Of a stretch of DNA of 64,000 nucleotides, positions 23,701 to 33,295 are shown in pieces. Origin of the DNA: Sternotherus odoratus (lineage: Eukaryota > Chordata > Testudines > Kinosternidae). Both the position numbers and the translations under genes were made by a program. How positions within the stretch are numbered: position 1 is the first letter of the stretch; every line of letters starts with the position of its first letter. The notes under the pieces are model-generated. The model ran no database searches. It was given only the letters and a program-made list of their open reading frames with translations, and was not told the DNA's origin. The stretch is from assembly GCA_032164245.1 (NCBI GenBank), contig JAVMKO010000003.1, positions 7,388,651-7,452,650 on the forward strand, read 5' to 3'.

Positions 23701-26700
23701 TGGCTCGCGGCGCTGCTGGGGGGCGGGGGAGGCGGTGTGGCGCGGCTCTGAAAGCAAGGCGGGGGAGGCGGTGTGGCGCGGCTCTGAAAGCGAGGCTGGG
23801 GGGCGGGGCGGTGTGGCGCGGCTCTGAAAGCGAGGCTGGGGGGCGGGGCGGTGTGGCGCGGCTCTGAAAGCGAGGCTGGGGGGCGTGTCGCTCCTCTCCT
23901 TCTCTCGCTGGAGTTGGGTCCCGTTTGCCGGCGGGCGTTGGGGGGAGGCTGGGCTGGGAGCCGTTTGCCGGCGGGCGTTGGGGGGAGGCTGGGCTGGGAG
24001 CCGTTTGCCGGCGGGCGTTGGGGGGAGGCTGGGCTGGGAGCCGTTTGCCAGGGGGCGTTGGGGGGAGGCTGGGCTGGGAGCCGTTTGCCGGCGGGCGTTG
24101 GGGGGAGGCTGGGCTGGGAGCCGTTTGCCGGCGGGCGTTGGGGGGAGGCTGGGCTGGGAGCCGTTTGCCGGCGGGCGTTGGGGGGAGGCTGGGCTGGGAG
24201 CCGTTTGCCGGCGGGCGTTGGGGGGAGGCTGGGCTGGGAGCCGTTTGCCGGCGGGCGTTGGGGGAGGCTGGGCTGGGAGCCGTTTGCCAGGGGGCGTTGG
24301 GGGAGGCTGGGCTGGGAGCCGTTTGCCGGCGGGCGTTGGGGGGAGGCTGGGCTGGGAGCCGTTTGCCAGGGGGCGTTGGGGGGAGGCTGGGCTGGGAGCC
24401 GTTTGCCAGGGGGCGTTGGGGGGAGGCTGGGCTGGGAGCCGTTTGCCAGGGGGCGTTGGGGGGAGGCTGGGCTGGGAGCCGTTTGCCAGGGGGCGTTGGG
24501 GGGAGGCTGGGCTGGGAGCCGTTTGCCAGGGGGCGTTGGGGGGAGGCTGGGCTGGGAGCCGTTTGCCGGCGGGCGTTGGGGGGAGGCTGGGCTGGGAGCC
24601 GTTTGCCGGCGGGCGTTGGGGGGAGGCTGGGCTGGGAGCCGTTTGCGGGCGGGCGTTGGGGGGAGGCTGGGCTGGGAGCCGTTTGCCGGGGGGCGTTGGG
24701 GGGAGGCTGGGCTGGGAGCCGTTTGCCGGGGGGCGTTGGGGGGAGGCTGGGCTGGGAGCCGTTTGCCGGGGGGCGTTGGGGGGAGGCTGGGCTGGGAGCC
24801 GTTTGCCGGGGGGCGTTGGGGGGAGGCTGGGCTGGGAGCCGTTTGCCGGGGGGCGTTGGGGGAGGCTGGGCTGGGAGCCGTTTGCCGGGGGGCGTTGGGG
24901 GGAGGCTGGGCTGGGAGCCGTTTGCCGGGGGGCGTTGGGGGGAGGCTGGGCTGGGAGCCGTTTGCCGGGGGGCGTTGGGGGGAGGCTGGGCTGGGAGCCG
25001 TTTGCCGGGGGGCGTTGGGGGGAGGCTGGGCTGGGAGCCGTTTGCCGGGGGGCGTTGGGGGGAGGCTGGGCTGGGAGCCGTTTGCCGGGGGGCGTTGGGG
25101 GGAGGCTGGGCTGGGAGCCGTTTGCCGGGGGGCGTTGGGGGGAGGCTGGGCTGGGAGCCGTTTGCCGGGGGGCGTTGGGGGGAGGCTGGGCTGGGAGCCG
25201 TTTGCCGGGGGGCGTTGGGGGGAGGCTGGGCTGGGAGCCGTTTGCCGGGGGGCGTTGGGGGGAGGCTGGGCTGGGAGCCGTTTGCCGGGGGGCGTTGGGG
25301 GGAGGCTGGGCTGGGAGCCGTTTGCCGGCGGGCGTTGGGGGGAGGCCGGGCTGGGAGCCGTTTGCCGGCGGGCGTTGGGGGGAGGCCGGGCTGGGAGCCG
25401 TTTGCCGGCGGGCGTTGGGGGGAGGCCGGGCTGGGAGCCGTTTGCCGGCGGGCGTTGGGGGGAGGCCGGGCTGGGAGCCGTTTGCCGGCGGGCGTTGGGG
25501 GGAGGCCGGGCTGGGAGCCGTTTGCCGGCGGGCGTTGGGGGGAGGCCGGGCTGGGAGCCGTTTGCCGGCGGGCGTTGGGGGGAGGCCGGGCTGGGAGCCG
25601 TTTGCCGGCGGGCGTTGGGGGGAGGCCGGGCTGGGAGCCGTTTGCCGGCGGGCGTTGGGGGGAGGCCGGGCTGGGAGCCGTTTGCCGGCGGGCGTTGGGG
25701 GGAGGCCGGGCTGGGAGCCGTTTGCCGGCGGGCGTTGGGGGGAGGCCGGGCTGGGAGCCGTTTGCCGGCGGGCGTTGGGGGGAGGCCGGGCTGGGAGCCG
25801 TTTGCCGGCGGGCGTTGGGGGGAGGCCGGGCTGGGAGCCGTTTGCCGGCGGGCGTTGGGGGGAGGCCGGGCTGGGAGCCGTTTGCCGGCGGGCGTTGGGG
25901 GGAGGCCGGGCTGGGAGCCGTTTGCCGGCGGGCGTTGGGGGGAGGCCGGGCTGGGAGCCGTTTGCCGGCGGGCGTTGGGGGGAGGCCGGGCTGGGAGCCG
26001 TTTGCCGGCGGGCGTTGGGGGGAGGCCGGGCTGGGAGCCGTTTGCCGGCGGGCGTTGGGGGGAGGCCGGGCTGGGAGCCGTTTGCCGGCGGGCGTTGGGG
26101 GGAGGCCGGGCTGGGAGCCGTTTGCCGGCGGGCGTTGGGGGGAGGCCGGGCTGGGAGCCGTTTGCCGGCGGGCGTTGGGGGGAGGCCGGGCTGGGTGGGT
26201 CAGTTGGGGGGGCGGGAAGGAGAGCGCGGCGGCGGCGGCGGCGGCGGGGGGGGGAAGGAGAGCGCGGCGGCGGGGGGGGAAGGAGAGCGCGGCGGCGGCG
26301 GGGGGGGGAAGGAGAGCGCGGCGGCGGCGGGGGGGGGGAAGGAGAGCGCGGCGGCGGCGGCGGCGGGGGGGGGAAGGAGAGCGCGGCGGCGGCGGGGGGG
26401 GGAAGGAGAGCGCGGCGGCGGCGGCGGCGGGGGGGGAAGGAGAGCGCGGCGGCGGCGGCGGCGGGGGGGGAAGGAGAGCGCGGCGGCGGCGGCGGCGGGG
26501 GGGGAAGGAGAGCGCGGCGGCGGCGGCGGCGGGGGGGGAAGGAGAGCGCGGCGGCGGCGGCGGGGGGGGGGGAAGGAGAGCGCGGCGGCGGCGGCGGGGG
26601 GGGGGGAAGGAGAGCGCGGCGGCGGCGGCGGCAGCGGGGGGGGGAAGGAGAGCGCGGCGGCGGCGGCGGGGGGGGAAGGAGAGCGCGGCGGCGGCGGCGG

Positions 26701-29215
26701 CGGGGGGGAAGGAGAGCGCGGCGGCGGCGGCGGGGGGGGAAGGAGAGCGCGGCGGCGGCGGCGGGGGGGGAAGGAGAGCGCGGCGGCGGCGGCGGCAGCG
26801 GGGGGGGGGAAGGAGAGCGCGGCGGCGGCAGCGGCGGGGAAGGAGAGCGCGGCGGAGGTGGCGGGGGGGGAAGGAGAGCGCGGCGGCGGTGGCGGGGGGG
26901 GGAAGGAGAGCGCGGCGGCGGTGGCGGGGGGGGGGGAGGAGAGCGCGGCGGCGGTGGCGGGGGGGGGGGAGGAGAGCGCGGCGGCGGTGGCGGGGGGGGG
27001 GGAGGAGAGCGCGGCGGCGGGGGGGGGCTACTATATGGCTCGGCCGGGGCAGGGGGGGGCTACTATATGGCTCTCTGAGCCAAAAAGGTTCCCGACCCCT
27101 GCTCTACAGTTTACCCCATCTACTTGGGACAGGGACCAGATCGGATAATCCAGAAAATGGGACATGCACAGCTGCTGCCCCATCTAGTGGCCACAGGGGA
27201 GATGGCCCCCTTCTGGACCTGCATGCGCTGGTGGTTCGGTTAACACCGAGAGCTGGAGGGTCAGATAAAGGGGGTTTTACTATCGTTCGATTCACAGATT
27301 AAAGCCTGATGGGTCCACTGCAGTTCTCATCTGGCCCCCTGCAAATGAAGGCTGGAAAATTCCACCATGCGATTCCCACCTCCAGCCCATAAAGTCCAGC
27401 TGAGCTGGATGGAGCCCGGCTGGGTAAATATAAGCAGTGCTCTGAAAGCGCAAGATTGGGTGTCGGGTCTGGGTTCCATTCCCCACACTGCCAAACGTCT
27501 AGTAGCCACTTTGCTTCGGTTCTCCCCCGAGCCCACGGCTATAAGATACTGGGAGCGCAGCACAGATCTTCGGAGGGAGGAGCTATCGAAGCGCACTGCA
27601 TTATTAAGGGACAGGTGCAGGAAAGGTGTGGAGGCTGGGACAGAGACGAGCGGTCCTAAGTTGGTCCCAAGTCTGAGTTTCACACAGCCTCAAAAAAACA
27701 CCAAACGCGGGCAACTCCCGAGTGGACATTAGCAAAGGGACACCAGGCTCCTAGGCAGGGAAAGGGCTGGCAGCAGTACGGTGCAGGGGGAGAGGAGGAT
27801 ATGAAGCATTGTAGGGGTTTCCTGGCTTGGACACACCTCTCCTCTCCCGCCCTTCAAGAGCTCCCGCGTTACACCCCACAGCACCCACCTCACTGGCAGC
27901 TGGGGCCCATGCAGGAATGTGCCGCACAGTTTCTTCACATAACTTACGTCGGTATTGTGGAAATTGTGCCCAGCCTGCAAAGAGAGAGTGAGGAGTGAAC
28001 CCCCATTCCTGCACCAGCCGTGAGCATCACCTGGCCCGGTCCAAGGACGAACGCCAAAGCATTGTCGGGGCAAGCGTCTGCCCCTTAGTGTCTCCCTCTG
28101 CCCATTCTTGTGGGTCTTAGGGTCACAACTGGCATGTTTCTGAAGTGTCCTTCCAGTCTCGCCAGGGAAAGATCAACCCAAAACCCAGACACCCCACAGC
28201 CCCATCTCCTTCAACGAGGAGTCTCTGCTCTACCCGAGGTACTTCTCTAGCTCTCCTGCCCACTGCATCTGGGCACCTCGCAGTCTTCAATGGATTTCAA
28301 CACTCCGGGGAAGAAGGGAAGTGTTACCCCCATTTTACAGATGGGCTAAGAGACTAAGGCCCAGATCCTCAGGGATATTTAGCCGGGGAGGGGCTAAGTC
28401 TGTAGTCCCTGTAGTGTAGACAGTTTTCCATATGAAGCTAAACCCATAGCTGGTATTGTTACTGGGAGTATGGTCCCATGGGCAGTAGCAGCTCAGTCAG
28501 TGGTTAAGAGCCATTGTGAGCTATAAGAATCAGAGAGGTAGCCGTGTTAGTCTGGAATAGCAGAGGTAACAAAGTCCTGTGGCACCTTAAAGACTAACTA
28601 TAAAGTTTTGAAGCATAAGCTTTCGTGGGCTAATACCCACTTCATGGGATGCAAGCAGTGTTTTATTAAGTGGCCCAGCCAGCGGGAGGCTCATTACAGG
28701 ATTAGTCACTTCCTGTTTACTTCGCTGTGGGGCTGTAGAACAGCTGACACCGTTCCCAGTTTCTTATACAGTTTTTGCAAAGTGCTTTGAGTTCTCCTGC
28801 AAGTACGAGGTGCTAAGTGAACACGCACCTTAATGGCTGCTTAGTGACCTAGGCAAGAAGATTTCGGATGCCAGTGAACTGCTGGCAAAATCCAGCCATG
28901 GCAGGCAGGAGAGGCAAAGTTTGCCTAGACACAGCTATTTCGGCTGTGCATGGGGATCCCTCGGAGTCAGGGCTGGAACATGCTTACGGGGCAGTAATCA
29001 CATTAATCCATCCAGGCAGGGCCTCTGCTCTCCATCGGCAACATGCCCACAGGCACCGAGCGCACAGGAGGAAAAGCGCCGCGACTCACCTGCCATGTAC
29101 TGTTGAGTTTGTTGATGTAGTTGACCAAATCGTGCGAGAGGGGAGCAAAGTAGGGGACGCTGCGGGCGCTGGTGAGGGTCACCAGGACACACAGGGCAGA
29201 CACAGACGCCCACAT
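14702..29215 (-). CDS. CTSB: Cathepsin B preproprotein, nine coding exons, complete
   Basis: Lysosomal papain-family (C1A) cysteine protease with endopeptidase and carboxydipeptidase activity. The nine exons sum to 1023 nt, 340 aa plus stop, against 339 aa in human. Order: signal peptide [17 protein letters not shown]; propeptide with an NST glycosylation site; mature enzyme from about [12 protein letters not shown]; active-site Cys in [18 protein letters not shown]; occluding loop with the adjacent His pair in [10 protein letters not shown], which gives the dipeptidase activity; active-site His in [11 protein letters not shown]; active-site Asn in NSWNTDWG; end [19 protein letters not shown]. 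Every join preserves frame with GT-AG sites. All catalytic residues are present. Introns hold a Helitron, an expanded hAT element and a long perfect hairpin. Confidence 0.98.
14980..15140 (-). repeat. MIR-like SINE, reversed, diverged
   Basis: Contains aggcacagggtagagaacga, cttggcccaggatcatacag and gaactgaacctctctct, the reversed MIR-type core in degenerate form. Confidence 0.5.
15791..15919 (-). CDS. CTSB: CTSB coding exon 8 with catalytic His and Asn
   Basis: 129 nt, 2 + 42 codons + 1. Encodes [20 protein letters not shown] (active-site His) and [10 protein letters not shown] (active-site Asn). The family usually has DNG where this gene reads DSG. Acceptor tcccctgcag, donor GTAAGCAG. Confidence 0.95.
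16004..16080 (-). repeat. CR1 LINE 3' terminal fragment, reversed
   Basis: Contains tagggttggaagggacctca, ggaggtcatctagtccaacc and ccctgctcaaggcagga, the reverse complement of the CR1 3' end. Intronic in CTSB. Confidence 0.88.
16567..16605. repeat. TG/TA microsatellite
   Basis: (GT)n interrupted by one TA step, directly inside the 5' end of the Helitron-like element. Confidence 0.9.
16810..16950. repeat. 46-bp tandem repeat, about three copies
   Basis: The unit begins aaccccggagatccctcagt and continues tctctgcccctccc. The copies are nearly identical and the third ends in a diverged C-run. Confidence 0.9.
17010..17735. repeat. Inverted minisatellite, G-rich / C-rich / G-rich
   Basis: G-rich units of the type ggggtgtcgggtttggtc and gtaagtgagccgg on + (17010-17170) switch to their reverse complement (17185-17520) and back to G-rich (17555-17735). 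The ORFs through it on both strands are artefacts. Confidence 0.9.
18036..18152 (-). CDS. CTSB: CTSB coding exon 7
   Basis: 117 nt, 2 + 38 codons + 1. Encodes [20 protein letters not shown] then [18 protein letters not shown]. Acceptor tgctctgcag, donor GTAAGCATT. Confidence 0.96.
19270..19416 (-). CDS. CTSB: CTSB coding exon 6 (occluding loop)
   Basis: 147 nt, 2 + 48 codons + 1. Encodes [20 protein letters not shown] with the adjacent-His occluding loop and an NGS glycosylation site, then [20 protein letters not shown]. It has one more residue than human in the TGE(Q)GDTP stretch. Acceptor ctcacccaacag, donor GTAAGAGG. Confidence 0.96.
20525..20628. repeat. Perfect hairpin with 35-bp arms in a CTSB intron
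   Basis: Arms 20525-20559 and 20594-20628 are exact reverse complements (left arm begins cagtcttcccgctcttaaac) with a 34-nt G-rich spacer. It lies between CTSB coding exons 5 and 6 and would be transcribed with the CTSB pre-mRNA. No TE termini recognised. Confidence 0.92.
20792..20877 (-). CDS. CTSB: CTSB coding exon 5
   Basis: 86 nt, 1 + 28 codons + 1. Encodes [20 protein letters not shown] then GGLYDSHV. Acceptor ggttcttgcag, donor GTAAGCC. Confidence 0.95.
21190..21500 (-). repeat. MIR-like SINE, reversed
   Basis: Contains tttacggatggggaaactga, ggcacagaggtgacgggact, tgctcatggtcctgcagcag, and further on agagaacccaggagtcctga, the reversed MIR-type SINE with an internal insertion or a second copy. 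Confidence 0.65.
22292..22410 (-). CDS. CTSB: CTSB coding exon 4
   Basis: 119 nt, 39 codons + 2 nt. Encodes [20 protein letters not shown] and [18 protein letters not shown]. Acceptor tgttttgtag, donor GTGAGCC. This exon has no ATG and was read directly from the sequence. Confidence 0.95.
23224..23338 (-). CDS. CTSB: CTSB coding exon 3 with catalytic cysteine
   Basis: 115 nt, 1 + 38 codons. Encodes [20 protein letters not shown] and ends QGSCGSCW with the catalytic Cys. The propeptide/mature junction falls just before LPDSFDSR by comparison with the family. Acceptor cttccgttacag, donor GTAAGAGG. Confidence 0.97.
23715..23885. repeat. GC-rich array A, unit about 45 bp, about four copies
   Basis: Units carry gtgtggcgcggctctgaaag and cgaggctggggggcgggg. 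It is the first array inside the hAT element. Confidence 0.85.
23925..26195. repeat. GC-rich array B, 40-bp unit, about 57 copies
   Basis: The period is exactly 40 bp, with rare 39-bp units (near 24260, 24300 and 24860). The unit contains ctgggagccgtttgccggcg and ggcgttggggggagg. Variants are blocked: ccggcg then ccaggg (about 24280-24560), ccgggg (about 24670-25320), and from 25320 a ggccggg type that is almost uniform to 26195. The unit contains no stop in any frame, so all three + frames stay open. Confidence 0.95.
26213..27020. repeat. GC-rich array C, (GGC)n plus G-run plus aaggagagc
   Basis: About 25 units of 28-40 bp, each with 2-6 GGC triplets, a run of 6-11 G and gaaggagagcgc. Triplet number and G-run length vary between units, as expected from replication slippage. 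Confidence 0.95.
27889..27974 (-). CDS. CTSB: CTSB coding exon 2 (propeptide)
   Basis: 86 nt, phase 0 to 2. Encodes [20 protein letters not shown], the conserved cathepsin B propeptide segment, then LHGPQLPV plus two bases of an Arg codon. Acceptor tctctttgcag, donor GTGGGTGC. Confidence 0.96.
28280..28400 (-). repeat. MIR-like core followed by a palindromic-MITE arm
   Basis: Contains cccccattttacagatgggc and then aaggcccagatcctcaggga, the reversed SINE core and one arm of the palindromic MITE family seen at 60445. Confidence 0.5.
28528..28664 (-). repeat. Penelope-derived short repeat, copy 3
   Basis: Contains ggtagccgtgttagtctgga, tcctgtggcaccttaaagac and gcataagctttcgtgggcta, then tacccacttcatgggatgc. 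On the minus strand the GAAA box and 6-bp stem II are intact, but the CUGANGA box reads CCCATGA. Confidence 0.8.
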
Positions 29216-29240
29216 GTTGGCACAGAGCAGTACTCTTCAC
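29090..29240 (-). CDS. CTSB: CTSB first coding exon (signal peptide, start of propeptide)
   Basis: The ATG is at 29213-29215, and 25 nt of 5'UTR (29216-29240) follow the acceptor tctctttccag. The 126 coding nt give 42 codons from [19 protein letters not shown] to NSTWQ, then donor GTGAGTCGC. Residues 1-17 or so form the signal peptide. NST is a likely N-glycosylation site. Confidence 0.96.
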
Positions 29241-29689
29241 CTGGAAAGAGAACCACACATCAATCTACCCTGTGCATCTGCCTGGATGCACACCTAACCC
29301 CTTCCTAAGTGGCATGCTTCCTGGCAAGGACTTGTAGAAACACATGCCAGCTATTGTTAAGCAGAGCCTGTCAAACGAGAAGGATAAGGATACATACTGC
29401 AAGTGAGCAGAGAAGGATATTGTAGGGAGGGGGCTGTGCACCTGTGTTAGCCCCACAGTACCCCCCTGGTTGCCAGAAGGATCACATGCGGAGACCTCCA
29501 GAATTGCACCAATTCATTCCTCTTCCCTGCCAACAACTTAACTAAAACTCAGGGCAAAGCTACTCATGTGGTCAATATAATGCAAAAGGATCTTCATGAA
29601 AGGACTGCCGGCCTGTTTTCAAGGCAAATTAATTAACAGGAACTACCCCCCTTCCAATGTACTCCCTCCCTCCCTGCAATCCCGAACCA

Positions 29690-29885
29690 CAGCCCAAAGT
29701 GCTTGGACTCCTCCGGCTCAGGCTAGAAGGCTGTTTACTTGCAGTGTAGACATCTGGGATCAGGTTGCAGCTTGGTTGGACCCTCCCACCTCATGGGATC
29801 TTAGACCCCAGGCTCAAGTCCCTCTTAGCCTGAGCCAGTTGGCATGAGCCAGCTGCAGGTTTTTAATTGTGGTGTAGACTCACCC
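29690..29885. repeat. MITE fragment of the tgtagac family
   Basis: Contains ttgcagtgtagacatctggg and gagccagctgcaggttttta then gtggtgtagactcac. Same family as 50754-51073. Confidence 0.6.
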
Positions 29886-31625
29886 CCAGTGGCCTGCCAA
29901 CTACCCAGTGCCGGTAGCTTTAGTGGTGCTGATGGAGTCCTTCATGTACAGATCAATTCAAGTGAAGGGCACTCCCTGACCACCGGCTACCTCCTTCCAG
30001 TCAGAGCCAAGTCTACAGACACTCGCCAGCAGGAGAGTCCTGCTTTCTGCAGAAGAGAGTCACCGGGCAGAGCAGATCTCTGGGCCATCTTTACCGCTCA
30101 TGTCATTCTGGCCATTTCCAGAGTTTACACGTATTTTGACGGGGAAACCACAAGAACTCCCCTGGAAGAAAAGTTTCTGACCTTGTAAATGTTGCTTCTT
30201 TCTAATCTAACCCTTCTTATGTCAGCACTTTCAATGGGACACAACTTGAAATCCGGGCGCTGGTTCACCGAGAAGTTAATAGTTTCAGACGCTGCCCCCA
30301 GATCCCTCCTGGTTTGTGGGTTTTAGTCACATTTTCCTGTACAGTTAAGACGTGTCTCTCCCCTGTTGCTTTGTGAGAAGACCTATACAAATAGGGGAAA
30401 CTGACTAATGTGGTGGGGGGAAGGGGAGGGAGGAATGGACCAGGAAACTGACAATACACAAACCATTGTCAAACACAAAAGAAAGGCAAGAGAAAAACAA
30501 TATTCTCCACACTTAAAGTCCTCCCGGTTACGGTTTCATTGCTGATCAATTAGAGAACGTGCTTGTTTAAAGCTGTGCAGGGTGCCCTTATAACGTTGTT
30601 TGGCAGCCACCCGCTTTGGCCAAATATTTGATAGATTTCTTAGATGCTATTTCCAAAACAATAAGCTTTTATTAACTTAGATCAAAGGTCACCCAACTAC
30701 AGAGCCCACCACTGCCAATGATAACAAGCACAAGTCATTCAATGCCTCATCTGCACTGCACTTTCCAGATCCCCCTCTCTACTTCAACTGCCTCCTCCTT
30801 CCACCACTCCAGCCTGCGGGGGTAGAGTTGGCCTTGTATAACCTACTATACCATCCCTTGGCCATTGCATTCAGCATCACTCGCTAGTGAGACACACAGG
30901 GCTCATTTCTACCCACCTCCACTCACCGTTGGGCAAGGCACTGAGAGGAAGCTGCCATGCTACATTGTAGATCTGCCGCTGCTAACAGAATGGAAAAGCA
31001 TTTCACTGCTTTTATTTTCGCAGAAACATTCAGCAAGCCAGCAGTGATGTCATTAGGTTTCAGAGTCAACACCTGGGCTGAATATGGGTGTGCTAAGGGC
31101 TCAATTCACCAATACCCCGTACCTCAAGCAGTGGTTTATGTCAATGGAAAGCTAGTAACAAGTTGTTTTACACTCACTCACCACTGACATAAGTGGCTAG
31201 GCCACACAGGGTAATGCTGAATCAGCCCCCGAGCGGCTGCAGACCCAAGTGAGATGGCGCTGCACTGAGTCAAATCCCAATGACGTTTTTCACAGCCACA
31301 AGGGCTAGAATCTTAAAAATAGAATATAAAATTCTTCAGAGCCATCGTCTTCTATGAGGAGTCTGCTGGATGTTTGCATCTAACTGCTCTAGCTAAGAGA
31401 ACGTGTTTAACAGTCTTCTTGGGAGGCAGGGTTTAGACAGGCTGCCATTTCAGATGTAGGCTGCCAGACACTTCTGTTCTGCTGCTGCAGGCTGTAGCAC
31501 CATCCAGTGGAGGAACTGCTGGATCAGGCAAACTTTTGCCAAATTCTTAGTTGAGAGTGGCACTGTCTGAGGCCCACATTTTCCAAGGGTTCAGACTTGG
31601 ACCAGCGTTTCAAGAGCCCCACTCC

Positions 31626-31722
31626 CATTTTAGCGACAAAGAGTCCTGTGGCACCTTAGAGACTAATAGACGTATTGGAGCATAAGCTTTCCTGGGTGAA
31701 TACCCACTTTGTCAGATGCACG
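31626..31722 (-). repeat. Penelope-derived short repeat, copy 4
   Basis: Contains caaagagtcctgtggcacct, gagactaatagacgtattgg and gcataagctttcctgggtga, then tacccactttgtcagatgca. The minus strand reads CTGACAA, stem GTGGGT/ACCCAG and GGAAAGC, one change from a CUGACGA-type hammerhead core. Confidence 0.8.
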
Positions 31723-32479
31723 CACTCTCATTTTAGGCACTTAAATGAAGTGGCCACATTTTCAAGAGTGCTGATCATCCACCATCTCCCAGGGGTGCAG
31801 AGCTCTTTGGAAAATCTGGCCCCAAGAGCCCTAAGCACATCGGTTAACCTAAAACTCAGTCCTAATCTCATATTCCCTCTGCAGTCTTGAGCAGGTCACC
31901 AAACTGCTACTGTCAGAGGAGGATGCATGTACTTTCCTACCTCAAAAAGACCAGAATACCTAACTGGCATTTGTCTGGCATTTAAGATATAAAAGCGCTT
32001 TGGAAATTGTGGGGTTTTGTTTTTAGACAGTGGGGGCAACTGGTGGGACTCAAAATCAGCTCTACTGAGTTTCAGTTTTAGTCGACAACACTTTGTTTGT
32101 ACAAATCTGAGACGGAGACGCTTGTGAATTTGTATCAAATTTCGCAATCTGAGACACAAAGGTAGAGAGAACATTACTCTCCAGCGAGCCAGAACCAAAC
32201 TGAAAACAAATACACGCCCATTGCATTTCAGTTCAGTCCGCAGCCAGAGAGAGGTATAGATTTTAAGCAGCCTGACTCTTCTATTATATTTGTTCAGCAA
32301 AGCAACTGAGTACTTTCCATGATTTTTTTAAAAAATTGTATTTTTTAAGAGACAGCCCAAGCGCATCAGTGAGTGAGTCTGGAAGCAGCAGCTGCTGTTA
32401 ATTTTCTCACAAGAATCAAATAGCCAAATGCTTGCTGAAGTCTTCCTGCCAGCTTTCCTCAGGCTAGCCTGGGGCATAA

Positions 32480-32690
32480 AGGGCTTGAGTGCCCCCAGAT
32501 CGGTGGGTAGCAATCGATCTGTTAGCGACGGTGAAGACGCAAGAAGTCAATCACCCGCGGCACCCCCGTTGACTCCGGAACAACTGCCGCCGCCTCGAGG
32601 AAGGCAGGTAAGTCAGCTGGAGATACGCCAACTTCAACCACATGATTCACGTAGCTGAAGTTGCGTATCCGCAGTCGATCCCCCCCCCCC
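32480..32690. mobile_element. Palindromic MITE fragment (tgcgtatc family)
   Basis: Contains ggtgggtagcaatcgatct and an imperfect palindrome gatacgccaacttc ... gaagttgcgtatc around cacgtagctg, ending cagtcgatcc. Related short copies lie at 33180-33295 and 57815-57905. Confidence 0.6.
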
Positions 32691-32849
32691 CCCGTAGTGA
32701 AGACCAGCCCAAAGACTCTGAAGAGGCTTTAAGTCTGTTCAAGGTGAAAGGCAAAGCAGAAAAGAGGACTCAGCTAAGCACTGGTTTCTGTGCCCAATTC
32801 CCCCCACCCAGAGTGTGGTTGAATTACACTCTTAAGTAACAGGTTTAAG

Positions 32850-32940
32850 ATTAGCAGCCATGTTAGTCTGTATCCGTAAATAAAACGAGGAAGACTTTGT
32901 AGCACCTTAGAGACTAACCAGTTTATTTCAGCATAAGCTG
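32850..32940 (-). repeat. Penelope-derived short repeat, copy 5 (truncated)
   Basis: Contains gattagcagccatgttagtc, tgtatccgtaaa, ttgtagcaccttagagacta and accagtttatttcagcataa, stopping before the ribozyme-like core. Confidence 0.75.
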
Positions 32941-33179
32941 CCCCCACCACTTCTCTCCACTGTGTTTTCCTTTTTAGTTACAGTTGATCAGTTCCTCTTA
33001 TCAGCTGGTATCACACCCTAAAGAGCAGGAAATTCAGAGCCTGGAAGGGTTTCTCCCTTAGATGAAGGGCTGCTGGTGTCCTAAGCATAGTGCTAGGAGA
33101 TTTGCACTATAGAATGCTCAGGACTCTCCACAGGAGACCGATTCCCCTTTCGCTTCTCGTTGAGCTGGAATACCAGAGT

Positions 33180-33295
33180 TGACACTAGAGCCATCTGTGG
33201 TCAGTTTATCGCGTCTACACTAGACAGGATAAATCAACCCCTGCTAGATCAATTGCTGCCCGTCCATCTGGCCGGTAGTGTAGACAAGCCCTATG
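33180..33295. mobile_element. MITE fragment (tttatcgcgtctacacta family)
   Basis: Contains cagtttatcgcgtctacact then ggataaatcaacccctgcta and ccggtagtgtagacaagccc, as in the copy at 57815-57905. Confidence 0.65.

Larger units (their letters stand above)
23644..27101. mobile_element. hAT-type element expanded by internal GC-rich arrays
   Basis: Perfect 15-bp terminal inverted repeats CAGGGGTCGGGAACC are flanked by an identical 8-bp target duplication ctctacag (23636-23643, 27102-27109). Recognisable subterminal sequence (ccagatgtggctcttttga on the left, tggctctctgagccaaaaag on the right) is that of a common vertebrate hAT MITE normally a few hundred bp long. Here the interior is three tandem arrays totalling about 3.3 kb. 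No transposase is encoded. It lies in the CTSB intron between coding exons 2 and 3. Confidence 0.9.

Noticed and set aside
23851..27302. Three overlapping ORFs of more than 1000 codons on + rich in Gly, Ala and Arg
   Set aside because: They are the three frames of a 40-bp unit (not a multiple of 3) and of GGC/G-run repeats that contain no stop codon. Being open in every frame reflects composition, not a protein.
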